The position numbers and the translations under genes were made by a program. Below are positions 18,322 to 27,663 of a DNA stretch of 64,000 bases, piece by piece (the stretch's first letter is position 1; each line of letters starts with the position of its first letter). A model generated the notes under the pieces. The model was not told the origin of the DNA and made no database searches. It worked only from the letters and a program-made list of their open reading frames with translations. Origin of the DNA: Bacteroidota bacterium (GTDB lineage: Bacteria; Bacteroidota; Bacteroidia; Cytophagales; Cyclobacteriaceae); the NCBI GenBank assembly GCA_018267135.1, contig JAFDZA010000030.1, positions 18,846 through 82,845 on the forward strand. The letters run 5' to 3'.

Positions 18322-20241
18322 TTACAAAGAAAATACACTGGTGTAAAATCCTTTTCCTTGTAAAAATTCGATAAATTCAGAATAAAAGGAATGTGCACCC
18401 AGGGTGGCGCTATCGCCTACCATAATCAGTTTTTTTCGGGCACGGGTAATCGCCACATTGGTTCTTCGGATGTCTGCCAAAAAACCTACTTCACATTTTT
18501 CATTGCTGCGCACAAAGCTGATGGCCACCACATCGCGTTCTTGCCCCTGAAAGGCATCTACCGTGTTAATTGAAATAAGCGAGTGTAGCGGTTCGAGCAC
18601 CTCCGAACGCTCGGCCAGCCACTGAATTTTATCGATCTGTGCGCTGTAGGGAGAAATTATACCGATCGTAATTTTTTCTTCCTGCCAGGCAGTAATACCC
18701 ACCGACTCGATCAGGCGTTCTACCTGTTTAATCAATAAGTCGGCTTCTCCTTCATTAAACCGGCTGCGGGTTTCGGGGTCTTGCTTTTCAGTATAACTGC
18801 TCCCGGCTGTATCTATAAACTCAATGGGTTGTTCGTACGGGCGTAGCCGTTCATGTTTAACCGACTCGTGAGCCACCAACTTATCCTGATAAAAAAAATG
18901 AGATGAAAACTGCATGATCATTTCGTGCATCCGGTACTGCACTTGCAACATCGCTGTCTGAGACGGACATTTTTCAATCCCTTTTTCAAAAAGAGTTTTG
19001 GCCAACCCTTGCCGGGCCGCCTCTTGCGATTTAATGGTGGGTGGAAGCTGACAATGATCGCCTGCAAAAATAACCCGCTGCGATTTTAATAACGGGATCC
19101 AACAGGCTGGCTCTAATGCCTGCCCTGCTTCATCTATAAAAACAGTTTTAAATTTTCTGCCTTTTAGTACCGGATGAGATGACCCTACCAATGTGCAGCA
19201 AATAGTTTCTGCCTGATTGATCAGATCAGTGATGATGTAGAACTCCAGCGTGTCAGCTTCGCCCTTCATAGCTTTGGCTTCTTCGCGCAACATTTTTCGT
19301 TGCTCCCGCTCGAAGTGGCCATAGTTTCGTTTAAACTGGTTTGCCTGATGGCGAAGCATTTCCATTTTTCTTCGTAAGGCACGCAGCTCACCAAAGTGGG
19401 GATGTTCTGTTATTTTTGCATCTAATGTTTTGCTTAGCGATTGTTGGGTAACACGGGCGGGGTGCCCAATGCGCAATGTGTTTAACCCGATGCTGCTTAG
19501 TTTATCTACCAATAAATCTACCGCTGCATTGCTCGGAGCACAAACTAAAACTTGTCTTTCAACAACTACGGTTAGCCTGATGGCCTCTACCAGCGTAGTG
19601 GTTTTTCCGGTACCGGGTGGACCGTGAATAAAAGCCACATCTGGAGCCTGAAGAAGTTTATACACCGCTTCTTGCTGGGTAGAGTTTAAACCGGTGGCCG
19701 GAAACAGAACGTGAGCCTCTGGCCGGCCAGAGGTAACTGGTCGGTTTCCTAAAAAAATTTCCCGGAGTTCGGCCACCCGGTTATCTTCTGCCTCCATTAC
19801 CTTGCGCAAAGCATACTCCATTTCGCGGTACGTCATTTCGTCAAACATCACATCCACGCCCAGCGAGCCGTCATCAATCCAATCGGGAAGATCATCGCCA
19901 TTCAGGGTAATAGTCATCTTGTTTTCCTGCACATAGTTGATCACCCCGCTTACATGTTGCTTTTCGGGTTTCCCTGAAGCTTGGGAAAACAAACTTACCA
20001 CCTTGCCACTTTGGAAAGCATGGGGTTGATCGGGCGATTTAATTTTTTCAATTTCTATCATGACTCGTTCGCCTGTGCCAATATAATCTCGCAGCAAGCG
20101 TACCGGATACCATGTTACGCCTTCTTTAATCCGATCGTGTAAAGAACGCAGCAGCACTTTTTGCCGGTATTGTTCCATGTCGGCCTGGCGTTCCAGTTGA
20201 AGAAGCTGGTAGGTATGTTTTAGTTGATCGAGGGAATGCAT
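18322..20241 (-). CDS. Superfamily 1 (Upf1/IGHMBP2/Dna2-like) helicase
   Basis: A 639-residue SF1B helicase. The N-terminal 180 residues contain an inserted beta-barrel-like region (YIGTGERVMIEIEK) as in IGHMBP2. Helicase motifs are complete: Walker A GPPGTGKT (207-214), motif II FIDEAGQALEP, motif III FAGDHCQLPPT, motif IV QYRMHEMI, motif V VDAFQGQERDVV and motif VI NVAITRARKKL. It should translocate 5' to 3' on single-stranded DNA or RNA. A gene for a free-standing PD-(D/E)XK-like protein lies 26 bases upstream on the same strand, which may be a functional partner. Confidence 0.9.
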   Translation of the reverse strand: MHSLDQLKHTYQLLQLERQADMEQYRQKVLLRSLHDRIKEGVTWYPVRLLRDYIGTGERVMIEIEKIKSPDQPHAFQSGKVVSLFSQASGKPEKQHVSGVINYVQENKMTITLNGDDLPDWIDDGSLGVDVMFDEMTYREMEYALRKVMEAEDNRVAELREIFLGNRPVTSGRPEAHVLFPATGLNSTQQEAVYKLLQAPDVAFIHGPPGTGKTTTLVEAIRLTVVVERQVLVCAPSNAAVDLLVDKLSSIGLNTLRIGHPARVTQQSLSKTLDAKITEHPHFGELRALRRKMEMLRHQANQFKRNYGHFEREQRKMLREEAKAMKGEADTLEFYIITDLINQAETICCTLVGSSHPVLKGRKFKTVFIDEAGQALEPACWIPLLKSQRVIFAGDHCQLPPTIKSQEAARQGLAKTLFEKGIEKCPSQTAMLQVQYRMHEMIMQFSSHFFYQDKLVAHESVKHERLRPYEQPIEFIDTAGSSYTEKQDPETRSRFNEGEADLLIKQVERLIESVGITAWQEEKITIGIISPYSAQIDKIQWLAERSEVLEPLHSLISINTVDAFQGQERDVVAISFVRSNEKCEVGFLADIRRTNVAITRARKKLIMVGDSATLGAHSFYSEFIEFLQGKGFYTSVFSL

Positions 20242-20267
20242 TTTAAATTGATTCAGACAGCATTAGT

Positions 20268-20726
20268 TTATTCGAAGTGTGGAAAATGAGATAAAGCTTT
20301 GGGCGCTTGGCCCGGTTGCCCCGCTTCAAAGCAAAAATGTGCCATCCCGTTGGTAACAGCTAAAAATTTAGCACCGATCGTCATGTTATAAACAGCTACC
20401 TGATTAAATGCTTTTTGATTTAACTTAAGGGTGGGTGATTTACATTCGATGAGCAGCCAAGGTTTTCCGGTGCGATCAAAAACAACGATGTCAGAGCGTT
20501 TTTGCAGTTTATTGTAAGTGAGGCTACCTTCTACCCGAAAAAGAGATTTAGGGTATTTCATTTCCGTAACTAAGTAATTGATGGTGTGCTGGCGCACCCA
20601 TTCTTCGGGTGTCAACACGAGGTATTTTTTTCTAATCGTATCAAAAATCCATACTTTTCCGTTTTCTTTTTTTACGGTTGCCTCGTAGGCTGGAAGATTA
20701 AGCTTGTACACGGGGTATAATTTCAA
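20268..20726 (-). CDS. HsdR N-terminal-like PD-(D/E)XK domain protein
   Basis: A 152-residue stand-alone protein resembling the N-terminal nuclease domain of type I restriction subunit R. The active-site pattern is intact: Glu66 (FRVEGSL), Asp79 (RSDIVVFD) and Glu94-x-Lys96 (LLIECKSP). It starts at TTG directly after an in-frame TGA, so no longer form exists. There are no methylase or specificity genes nearby, so it is not a restriction system. The same-strand helicase gene 26 bases downstream suggests joint action in nucleic-acid processing. Function is not established. Confidence 0.8.
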   Translation of the reverse strand: MKLYPVYKLNLPAYEATVKKENGKVWIFDTIRKKYLVLTPEEWVRQHTINYLVTEMKYPKSLFRVEGSLTYNKLQKRSDIVVFDRTGKPWLLIECKSPTLKLNQKAFNQVAVYNMTIGAKFLAVTNGMAHFCFEAGQPGQAPKALSHFPHFE

Positions 20727-20771
20727 TGCTCAAGATTCAAAAATAGAATCTGATCTTGCAATTTAGAATCG

Positions 20772-20779
20772 TAAATTTG
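20772..20779 (+). promoter_or_regulatory. Candidate -7 box for the AMP nucleosidase gene
   Basis: TAAATTTG matches the Bacteroidota TAnnTTTG -7 consensus and ends 17 bases before the ATG. No well-spaced -33 TTG was seen. Confidence 0.35.
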
Positions 20780-20796
20780 GAAATTGAATCCTACCC

Positions 20797-21567
20797 ATGA
20801 AAACAAAAAAAGAGATTGTAGAAAACTGGCTCCCCCGCTATACGGGCGTGCCGCTCAAAGACTTTGGCCAATATGTTTTGCTTACCAACTTTGATAACTA
20901 CGTGCGCAAATTTGCCGAATGGCACGATGTGCCGGTAAAAGGTGAAGATAAGGCTATGCTCACCGCCACAGCCGAGGGCATCACCATCATCAACTTCGGT
21001 ATGGGCAGCCCCAACGCAGCCACCATTATGGATTGCCTGTCGGCTATTGCACCCAAAGCATGCCTTTTTTTGGGCAAGTGTGGCGGGCTAAAAAAGAAAA
21101 ATAAAATTGGCGACCTTATCCTTCCTATCGCAGCCATCCGGGGCGAGGGGACTTCCAACGACTACTTTCCGCCCGAAGTACCTTCGCTTCCGGCCTTTGC
21201 TCTGCAAAAGGCTATCTCTACCACCATCCGCGATTACAAGCAAGACTACTGGACCGGAACCGTTTACACTACCAACCGCAGAGTGTGGGAATGGGACGAA
21301 CATTTTAAAGAATATCTGGTAAAAATCAGAGCCATGTCTATTGATATGGAAACCGCCACTATTTTTTCAACGGCATTTTACAATGAAATACCGGCTGGTG
21401 CATTGCTATTAGTTTCAGACCAACCTATGATAGCCGATGGCGTAAAGACCGAAGCCAGCGACCACAAGGTAACTACTAATTATGTGGACTTGCATATAAA
21501 GATTGGCATCGATTCGCTCCGGCAACTCATCAATAATGGCATGACCGTAAAGCACCTGCAATACTGA
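20797..21567 (+). CDS. AMP nucleosidase (short Bacteroidota type)
   Basis: A 256-residue purine nucleosidase-fold enzyme that splits AMP to adenine and ribose 5-phosphate. It matches the short form found in Bacteroidota, lacking the regulatory N-terminal domain of the enterobacterial enzyme. Visible features are the start MKTKKEIVENWLPRYTGVPL, the phosphate-loop region LFLGKCGGLKKK and the nucleoside-binding motif SIDMETATIFS. It is divergent from the HsdR-like gene and convergent with the MFS gene, so it is a single-gene unit. Confidence 0.9.
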   Translation: MKTKKEIVENWLPRYTGVPLKDFGQYVLLTNFDNYVRKFAEWHDVPVKGEDKAMLTATAEGITIINFGMGSPNAATIMDCLSAIAPKACLFLGKCGGLKKKNKIGDLILPIAAIRGEGTSNDYFPPEVPSLPAFALQKAISTTIRDYKQDYWTGTVYTTNRRVWEWDEHFKEYLVKIRAMSIDMETATIFSTAFYNEIPAGALLLVSDQPMIADGVKTEASDHKVTTNYVDLHIKIGIDSLRQLINNGMTVKHLQY

Positions 21568-21576
21568 CCAAAAGAA

Positions 21577-22887
21577 TTATTTTTTAGGAAAAGGCAGCAA
21601 TTGATCTGACTTAACCTGCAACAACAGAATCAATCCTACAATAAAGAAAGAAGCCAGTGCCAGGGTACTGTTGCGCATGCTTCCGGTAAGTTGTTCGATC
21701 AAACCATAACAGAAAGTGCCCACTACAATAGAGAGATTGAACGTAACATCAAAAAAACTGAAATAGGAAGCATGTTGAATAGAATTTTGCGGAATCAGTT
21801 TTGAGTAGGTAGCTCGCGAAAGAGCCTGAATGCCGCCCATTACCAAACCCACCGCCAGCGCCACACTATAAAACTGATATTCGTTCGCCACAAAATAAGC
21901 AGCCAGGCAAATGAGTATCCAGCAACTGATCATCGTAATGAGAGCCGGTTTGTTTCCATACACCTCAGAAAAACGGGCAAACAAATTGGCACCCACAGCT
22001 GCCACCAATTGAATTAACAAAACGGTGGCGATCAATTTAAAATCGGGCAGTTTAAGTTCTTTCGCCCCGAAGGTGGCCGCCAGATACATTACGGTTTGCA
22101 CTCCCATGTTATAAAAAAAATAGGCCAAAATATAATACCGGATAGCGCGGTTATCCTTCAAAACACTCCAAACCTTTACTAACTCATGGTAGCCTTTCAG
22201 CATTTTTTGTTTGCCGGGATGTTGGTGGTAGGGATTATTGGGTAAACGGGCAAACGGTATCTGGGCAAACCCAATCCACCACAAGCCTACCCCTAAAAAT
22301 GAAAAACGGGTGGCTGAACCCGCATCGGCCAGCCCAAATGTAGTGGGAGATAAAATAAAGGCCAATGCCACCACCATCATTAACACACTGCCAAAGTAGC
22401 CGTAGGAATACCCTTTGGCGCTGGTTTTATCAAACTGATCAGGCGTTGCAATCTCAGGTAAGAACGCATCGTAAAAAACCAAACTTCCCGAATATCCAAT
22501 GCTGGCCATCACCACACAGAAAATTCCCCAATGCAACGTATTCGGAGTAAAAAAATAGAAACCCATGCAGGCCAGCCCACCGGTATAGCAAAATATTTTC
22601 ATAAATATTTTTTTGTTTCCTGTATAGTCGGCCATACCAGATAGCAGCGGCAGCAACGGAGCAATAATTAGAAAGGAGAAAGACAATGCGTATGAATACA
22701 AAACCGAATTAACGATTTCAAAGCCCATAAAGTGAACCACATCGCTTCCACTGGTTGAGGTTGTAATGGATTGGTAATACACCGGAAAAATGGCTGAGGT
22801 AATTACCAACGAATAAACAGAATTAGCCCAGTCGTACATACACCATGCCCGCACCGTACGAGCATCATTCAAAGCAAGGTCATTCAT
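21577..22887 (-). CDS. MFS transporter, UMF1 (Atg22-like) family
   Basis: A 436-residue permease with about 12 hydrophobic segments. The N-terminal MYDWANSVYSLVITSAIFP motif is diagnostic of the UMF1 family, and QALSRATYSKLIPQ in the second half is also typical. The ATG at 22887 is preferred; the longer reading begins at TTG. Atg22-like proteins export amino acids from fungal vacuoles, but bacterial substrates are unknown. The gene is monocistronic and faces away from the tRNA-Ser gene. Confidence 0.87.
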   Translation of the reverse strand: MNDLALNDARTVRAWCMYDWANSVYSLVITSAIFPVYYQSITTSTSGSDVVHFMGFEIVNSVLYSYALSFSFLIIAPLLPLLSGMADYTGNKKIFMKIFCYTGGLACMGFYFFTPNTLHWGIFCVVMASIGYSGSLVFYDAFLPEIATPDQFDKTSAKGYSYGYFGSVLMMVVALAFILSPTTFGLADAGSATRFSFLGVGLWWIGFAQIPFARLPNNPYHQHPGKQKMLKGYHELVKVWSVLKDNRAIRYYILAYFFYNMGVQTVMYLAATFGAKELKLPDFKLIATVLLIQLVAAVGANLFARFSEVYGNKPALITMISCWILICLAAYFVANEYQFYSVALAVGLVMGGIQALSRATYSKLIPQNSIQHASYFSFFDVTFNLSIVVGTFCYGLIEQLTGSMRNSTLALASFFIVGLILLLQVKSDQLLPFPKK

Positions 22888-22957
22888 AAAATATCGGGGT
22901 TCAATCAAAAGTAGAGAATGAAAACGAAACCTGTGTGGGGGCAGAAAATAATTTTGT

Positions 22958-22965
22958 TATTTTTG
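22958..22965 (+). promoter_or_regulatory. Candidate -7 box for tRNA-Ser
   Basis: TATTTTTG fits TAnnTTTG and lies 14 bases upstream of the mature tRNA 5' end, a plausible distance for a short 5' leader. Confidence 0.4.
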
Positions 22966-22979
22966 CGGACTAAAAATAC

Positions 22980-23066
22980 GGAGAGGTGTCCGAGTGGTTG
23001 AAGGAGCACGCCTGGAAAGTGTGTATGCCTGCAAGGGTATCGCGGGTTCGAATCCCGCCCTCTCCG
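22980..23066 (+). tRNA. tRNA-Ser (anticodon GGA)
   Basis: An 87-base class II tRNA. The acceptor stem GGAGAGG pairs with CCTCTCC (23059-23065), with discriminator G at 23066. The anticodon loop CTGGAAA gives anticodon GGA, reading UCU/UCC serine codons, and the stem CACGC/GTGTG flanks it. The long variable arm and the TTCGAATC T-loop are present. CCA is not encoded. Its 3' end is 4 bases from the stop codon of the convergent asparaginase gene. Confidence 0.96.
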
Positions 23067-23070
23067 CATA

Positions 23071-24120
23071 CTACGAATTAGTCATTTCGCCAGCCAGGGG
23101 AGAAGTAATCAGGTTTGCCTGCCCGATACCCAGCAACACCATCAGTTTTGTCAGCGCTGCTTCGGTTGTCATATCTCCTCCGCTTACCACACCTATCCGT
23201 TGCAAATCTTTGCTCGTTTCATAGCGGCCTTGCACCACCATGCCCCCCGGGCACTGCGAGACATTTAAAATAAGTATGTCCTGCTCAATGGCCGTTTTCA
23301 AAATCTGCAAAAAAGAAGGCGAGGTAGGTGCATTGCCGGCTCCGAATGTTTCCATCACAATCGCCTTCAGGCCGGGAATGGTGGTAATGGCTTCTACTGA
23401 AGTATCTGAAATGCCTGGAAAAAGCTTCAGTATCGCGATCGAAGTGTTTAATGCGCTTACTATTTTCAGTTCTACTCCGCTGGCAGGTTTTAATATAACT
23501 GCATCATGGTAGTCAATCTTTACACCTGCTTTAGCCAGTGGTGGATAATTTTCGGATTGAAAGGCATCGAAGTGCATGCTTTCAACTTTTTTGCTGCGAT
23601 TGCCCCGCAACAATTCATCGCCAAAATAAATACATACCTCAGGCACACGGGCTTTACCATTCATTTTAGCAGCGGCAATTTCGAGAGATGTAATCAGGTT
23701 TTCGCGTGCATCGGAGCGTGGCTCGCTAATGGGCAACTGTGCCCCGGTAAAAACTACCGGCTTTTGCAATCCCGGCAACATGAAACTCAGAGCCGATGCC
23801 GTGTAGGCCATGGTGTCGGTGCCGTGCAGCACCACAAACCCATCTTGCAGATGGTGATGCTCATAAATTAATTGAGCGATCTGCTGCCAGTGCGTGGGGC
23901 GAATGTTAGAAGAATCTATTGGCGTATCGAAAGAAATAACCGTGAGGTTCAGCGACAAATTGCGGAGGGCTGGCAAATGCTCCAGGATCAAACCAAAATC
24001 AAAAGGCACCAATACCCCTTTGGCATCGTGCGCCATGCCAAACGTACCCCCGGTATAAATAATCATTACTTTCGATTGCGGTTGGGCCGGGGTGGCTGTA
24101 TTAATATGGATTTGTTTCAT
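23071..24120 (-). CDS. ansA: Type I L-asparaginase (cytoplasmic)
   Basis: A 349-residue asparaginase converting asparagine to aspartate and ammonia. Both catalytic threonine motifs are present: [10 protein letters not shown] near residue 20 and [17 protein letters not shown] near residue 98, followed by FTGAQLP with the catalytic Lys-region neighbours. There is no signal peptide, so it is the cytoplasmic type I enzyme. The 3' end lies against the tRNA-Ser gene. The TatD gene begins its stop 18 bases upstream on the same strand, so the two may share a transcript. Confidence 0.92.
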   Translation of the reverse strand: MKQIHINTATPAQPQSKVMIIYTGGTFGMAHDAKGVLVPFDFGLILEHLPALRNLSLNLTVISFDTPIDSSNIRPTHWQQIAQLIYEHHHLQDGFVVLHGTDTMAYTASALSFMLPGLQKPVVFTGAQLPISEPRSDARENLITSLEIAAAKMNGKARVPEVCIYFGDELLRGNRSKKVESMHFDAFQSENYPPLAKAGVKIDYHDAVILKPASGVELKIVSALNTSIAILKLFPGISDTSVEAITTIPGLKAIVMETFGAGNAPTSPSFLQILKTAIEQDILILNVSQCPGGMVVQGRYETSKDLQRIGVVSGGDMTTEAALTKLMVLLGIGQANLITSPLAGEMTNS

Positions 24121-24138
24121 TATAAAAAGAGTAATAGT

Positions 24139-24906
24139 TCAAAGCATTGAAAAAATTTTTTCTGAATTCCGGTTCGTGATTTCGCTTAATTGCTCTAAAG
24201 ATATTTTTTTTAGTTCTGCTATTTTTTGAGCGATCAAAGGTATGTAGCCCGGTTCATTCCTTTTTCCACGATGCGGCACCGGTGCGAGGTAGGGGCTGTC
24301 TGTTTCCAGCACGAAATACTGCGCCTCTACTTCGGGCAATACTTTATCTAATCCTGAATTTTTAAAAGTAACCACCCCTCCTATGCCGAGAAAAAAATTT
24401 AATTCAATAATTTTTTTAGCTTGGTCGGCATTTCCGGAAAAGCAATGAAAAATACCGGTCAGTTTTTTATCAGCCAGTGGTTTTAGCAACTCAATGGTTT
24501 GGTCTATTGACTCCCGGCAGTGAATTACCACCGGCAGGTTGCGTTGTTTGGCCCATTGTACTTGTATTTTAAAAGCTTCTTGCTGTTGAGGCCAAAGAGT
24601 TTTATCCCAATACAAATCCGTTCCAATCTCCCCCAGGGCTGCAAACTTTCTTTTGTTTATCCAATCCTCTACCCGATAGAGTTCCTTTTCAAAATCTTTT
24701 TTTACTGAGCAAGGGTGAAGTCCCATCATGGCCACACAAGCTGTTTCGTCTGATTCTAATTTTAACATCGCATCAATCGAAGTATGGTCAATATTGGGCA
24801 TATAAATTTTAGTGATGCCTGCCTCCCGGCAGCGTGCCAGCACAGCCTGCCGGTCGGTATCAAATTCGGGCAGGTAAATATGGGCGTGTGTATCAATCCA
24901 GGTCAT
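24139..24906 (-). CDS. tatD: TatD family metal-dependent hydrolase/DNase
   Basis: A 255-residue TIM-barrel hydrolase. The ATG at 24906 is chosen because the family start TWIDTHAHIYLPEFD follows immediately; the 48-residue upstream extension is low-complexity and not family-like. Metal ligands are in DTHAH, GEIGTDLYW, VVIHCRES, GIFHCFSG and LETDSPYLAP. Members act as 3'-5' DNases or RNases and in DNA-fragment processing. It lies upstream of ansA on the same strand. Confidence 0.92.
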   Translation of the reverse strand: MTWIDTHAHIYLPEFDTDRQAVLARCREAGITKIYMPNIDHTSIDAMLKLESDETACVAMMGLHPCSVKKDFEKELYRVEDWINKRKFAALGEIGTDLYWDKTLWPQQQEAFKIQVQWAKQRNLPVVIHCRESIDQTIELLKPLADKKLTGIFHCFSGNADQAKKIIELNFFLGIGGVVTFKNSGLDKVLPEVEAQYFVLETDSPYLAPVPHRGKRNEPGYIPLIAQKIAELKKISLEQLSEITNRNSEKIFSML

Positions 24907-25010
24907 CGCAAAAAAGATATTCAGCAAAGATGAAAAAAACCGATTGTAACTGAAAAAGGGCTCAACGTTTAGTGAGTGCCGGATCAATATCTTCGTGCAA
25001 AGGAGGTTTG

Positions 25011-25018
25011 TATATTTG
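25011..25018 (+). promoter_or_regulatory. Candidate -7 box for the methyltransferase gene
   Basis: TATATTTG is an exact TAnnTTTG match, 73 bases before the ATG at 25092. No clear -33 TTG at the usual spacing was found. Confidence 0.35.
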
Positions 25019-25091
25019 TAGATCGGCAGAAAATAGAATAGCTGTGGCACTTCGGATGCAAAGAGTACTTAAAAAATTTTAAATAACAACC

Positions 25092-25901
25092 ATGAGTAAG
25101 GAAGCCTACCAATTTGGCGGAGAAGATGCCGCTAACTATGATCGTTATCTCGGCCCCCTGATCTTTGAACCTTCGGCTAAGGAGTTCTTACCTTATCTTC
25201 AAGCGTTACCGGCAAAATCAATTCTTGAAACTTCGGCCGGAACCGGCCGGCTAACAAGCCACTTGCGGCATGGGTTTCCGACTACCACCCGCCTCACTTC
25301 AACCGATGTTAGCAGCGACATGTTAATGCTGGCACAGCAAAAATTAAAAGGGCAACAGGTGGAATTTAAAATTGCGAATGGCCTGCAACTGCCTTTTGCC
25401 GATTCATCGTTTGATTTAGTCGTGAATCAATATGGGTTAATGTTCTTCCCCGATCGGCAAAAGGGTTTTGATGAGGCATATCGTGTAATAAAACCTGGTG
25501 GTCATTTTGCTTTTGCTACCTGGGATCGCACGGAAGATATGCCGCTATTTAAAATCCCCATCCTGGATCATATCATCCCTTATTTTAAAGGAGAAGATAC
25601 CAGCCGATTTCATCTTCCTTTCTCTCTACACAATCCCCGCGAGCTTTTGGGGTTTCTCAAAAAGGCCGGATTCAAACATAACAAAATCATATTTACAGAA
25701 TTTACCGGCATAACAGATCATGTGATGAACATTGTTAATGGTCTATTCCTTAAACACCCGCTTAGCCGGGCCGTGTACGATAAAGACCCGGCAAGAGTAA
25801 ACCCCATGGCCATCGAAATAGAAAAATCATTTACCGATTTTTTAGGGAAAGCACCATTTGAGTTTAGCTTGAAAGCATGGATTGGTATTGGGCAGAAGTG
25901 A
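25092..25901 (+). CDS. Class I SAM-dependent methyltransferase
   Basis: A 269-residue Rossmann-fold methyltransferase of the Methyltransf_11 type. Motif I is ILETSAGTGRLTSHL (about 44-58), where Ser-Ala replaces the more common acidic-Gly start. Post-motif TSTDVSSDMLMLAQQK and motif NQYGLMFFPDRQKGF are typical. It is cytoplasmic. The substrate is unknown; UbiE-like small molecules are possible. It is a lone plus-strand gene converging on the glycosyltransferase gene. Confidence 0.85.
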   Translation: MSKEAYQFGGEDAANYDRYLGPLIFEPSAKEFLPYLQALPAKSILETSAGTGRLTSHLRHGFPTTTRLTSTDVSSDMLMLAQQKLKGQQVEFKIANGLQLPFADSSFDLVVNQYGLMFFPDRQKGFDEAYRVIKPGGHFAFATWDRTEDMPLFKIPILDHIIPYFKGEDTSRFHLPFSLHNPRELLGFLKKAGFKHNKIIFTEFTGITDHVMNIVNGLFLKHPLSRAVYDKDPARVNPMAIEIEKSFTDFLGKAPFEFSLKAWIGIGQK

Positions 25902-25909
25902 TGGTTCGC

Positions 25910-26962
25910 TCATTTAGTTGCTATCTCAAGCCATTCGCATAGCACCTGCTGAAGTTTGTTATCGTTTGTGTGTTTTCTAAAACCGGTATAGCTGGCGCTG
26001 GCGGTAATGGCATTTTGTATATCAAAATCTTTTTGAGCCACTGAATAGGCTATTTTTTTTTTCTTTAGTTGTGCAGCCAGGTATTCTTGTTCGGGTTGAC
26101 CGGGGGTAGGAATAAAAATGGCTTTCTTTCCCAACACGGCCAAATCCATAACCGAGCTGTAGCCTGAACGGCAAATAACTATTTCTGATTGAAGGAGAAC
26201 TTCATTAAGTTCAGCCGAATTCAAGTACGAAATTTCTGTTACCTGATTGGTTTGCGAAAGTGTTTTAATTCCGGGCAATCCTTTTACCAACACCGCAACT
26301 TTACCGTAACTCGTCAGTTGAGGTCGAATCATTTTCTCAAAGACAGACCGTTGTGGTTCCGGTCCGGAAATAATAACCGCTACCTTGAATTTCGTTTCAG
26401 CCGGCCTCCATTTCATCCTCGATAATAACCCGATGTATTTCCTGCTTTTCAGTCGGTTAGTCGAAAGTTTTCCACTAATTGATTCATCTTCCTCCTTATC
26501 AGGAATCCAGCAAACGGAAAACCGGCTCACCCAACGTTCGTGGTAGCGGTTTATCCATTTTCCTAAAAAAGGAACATCAAAATAAAACTGATGGCCGATA
26601 AACACAGACGGTATAACATCCGACCAACAGCCATAACGATTATCGGAAATAAGAATATCTGTTTTTTCCGTTGAGATAATCTTTTTAATCTGAGCTTGCT
26701 CTTTCCTGATAACCCAAAAAAATTTAGGAAGTTGAAAAAGGATTTTTAGTTTCAATGGAAACCGGGTTGAGTACGAAGCCTGATAAGAAGCCAGTTCAAA
26801 AAATACCAACTCAGGAAACTCTTCCTTCAGCAAGGGCAAGGCGGCACCGCTTGTAGCAATCTGCACTTCGCAGCCGGCTGTTATCAATTCCTGAATTACC
26901 GGAATACACCGGGTGGCATGCCCCAACCCCCAGTCTAACGGTGCTACCAATACTTTTTTCAT
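25910..26962 (-). CDS. GT-B fold glycosyltransferase (MurG/UGT-like)
   Basis: A 350-residue GT-B glycosyltransferase. The N-terminal motif MKKVLVAPLDWGLGHATRC is a glycine-rich acceptor loop, and the C-terminal donor part contains VIISGPEPQR, EIVICRSGYSSVMDLA and IFIPTPGQPEQEYLA, as in GT28-type enzymes. Donor and acceptor are unknown. It overlaps the upstream deacetylase gene by ATGA, which indicates translational coupling. This begins the surface-glycan part of the window. Confidence 0.87.
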   Translation of the reverse strand: MKKVLVAPLDWGLGHATRCIPVIQELITAGCEVQIATSGAALPLLKEEFPELVFFELASYQASYSTRFPLKLKILFQLPKFFWVIRKEQAQIKKIISTEKTDILISDNRYGCWSDVIPSVFIGHQFYFDVPFLGKWINRYHERWVSRFSVCWIPDKEEDESISGKLSTNRLKSRKYIGLLSRMKWRPAETKFKVAVIISGPEPQRSVFEKMIRPQLTSYGKVAVLVKGLPGIKTLSQTNQVTEISYLNSAELNEVLLQSEIVICRSGYSSVMDLAVLGKKAIFIPTPGQPEQEYLAAQLKKKKIAYSVAQKDFDIQNAITASASYTGFRKHTNDNKLQQVLCEWLEIATK

Positions 26963-27600
26963 AAGTTATTAGAAAGGGGAGCAAACCGATAGCCTAACTC
27001 TGAAAAGTGACTGAGAAACAGCGGAAGCACGTATGTTAAATTGCGTTCGGCTTTTAAGCTATCATGAAAAACTACGATCGACCCGGGGCGGGTGGCCTTG
27101 ATGGATCCGGCTAAGCAACTTTTGCGTGAAATGTTTTTTACATAATCGTGTGTAAGCACATCCCACATTACAATCTTATATTTTTTTTTCAGGGCATCAA
27201 TTTGTGCGGATGTAATTCTTCCGTAAGGAGGGCGAAATAATTTTTCGGTGTGTTCGTTCTGCGGATGAGCTAACAGAGATTCGCACTGCTCAATATCATC
27301 TATATATTTTTTTAATGGGGTAGCCCAGCCTTTCAGGTGATGATACGTATGGTTGCCTACAGCATGACCCTGTTCATCTATTTTATGAAAGACGTGGGGG
27401 TGTTTCCGCACATTATCCCCAATACAAAAAAAGGTAGCTTGGGCGTGGTGTTTATTCAGTTCGTTCAAAACAAACTCAGTAGGTCCGGGAATGGGCCCAT
27501 CATCAAATGTTAAATAAATTACTTTATCGTGGGTGGGCACTCTCCACAACAGCGAAGGATAAAACCGGGGCAGAAAAAAAGGCGTTCTGAAAAAATTCAC
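26959..27600 (-). CDS. Polysaccharide deacetylase (NodB homology domain)
   Basis: A 213-residue carbohydrate esterase 4-like deacetylase. NodB motifs are complete: motif 1 TFDDGP, motif 2 HAVGNHTYHH with the His metal ligands, motif 3 RPPYGR, and the later IVMWDVLTHDY and IVVFHDSL. It removes N-acetyl groups from chitin-like glycans or peptidoglycan. There is no cleaved signal peptide, although a short hydrophobic N-terminus (FFRTPFFLPRFYPSLLW) could peripherally anchor it. Its stop overlaps the glycosyltransferase start. Confidence 0.9.
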   Translation of the reverse strand: MNFFRTPFFLPRFYPSLLWRVPTHDKVIYLTFDDGPIPGPTEFVLNELNKHHAQATFFCIGDNVRKHPHVFHKIDEQGHAVGNHTYHHLKGWATPLKKYIDDIEQCESLLAHPQNEHTEKLFRPPYGRITSAQIDALKKKYKIVMWDVLTHDYVKNISRKSCLAGSIKATRPGSIVVFHDSLKAERNLTYVLPLFLSHFSELGYRFAPLSNNL

Positions 27601-27663
27601 CGGATCAATTTTAACTGTAAAAGTACAAAGTAGAAAAGGTTTACCAAGAGCGGAACAACCTGC

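Noticed and set aside
20268..20726. Type I restriction-modification locus
   Set aside because: Only a stand-alone HsdR-N-like domain is present; no HsdM, HsdS or HsdR helicase genes are nearby.
22994..23224. 76-codon plus-strand ORF across the tRNA-Ser gene
   Set aside because: It runs through the tRNA and the antisense of ansA; the tRNA fold is complete, and the ORF is a shadow.
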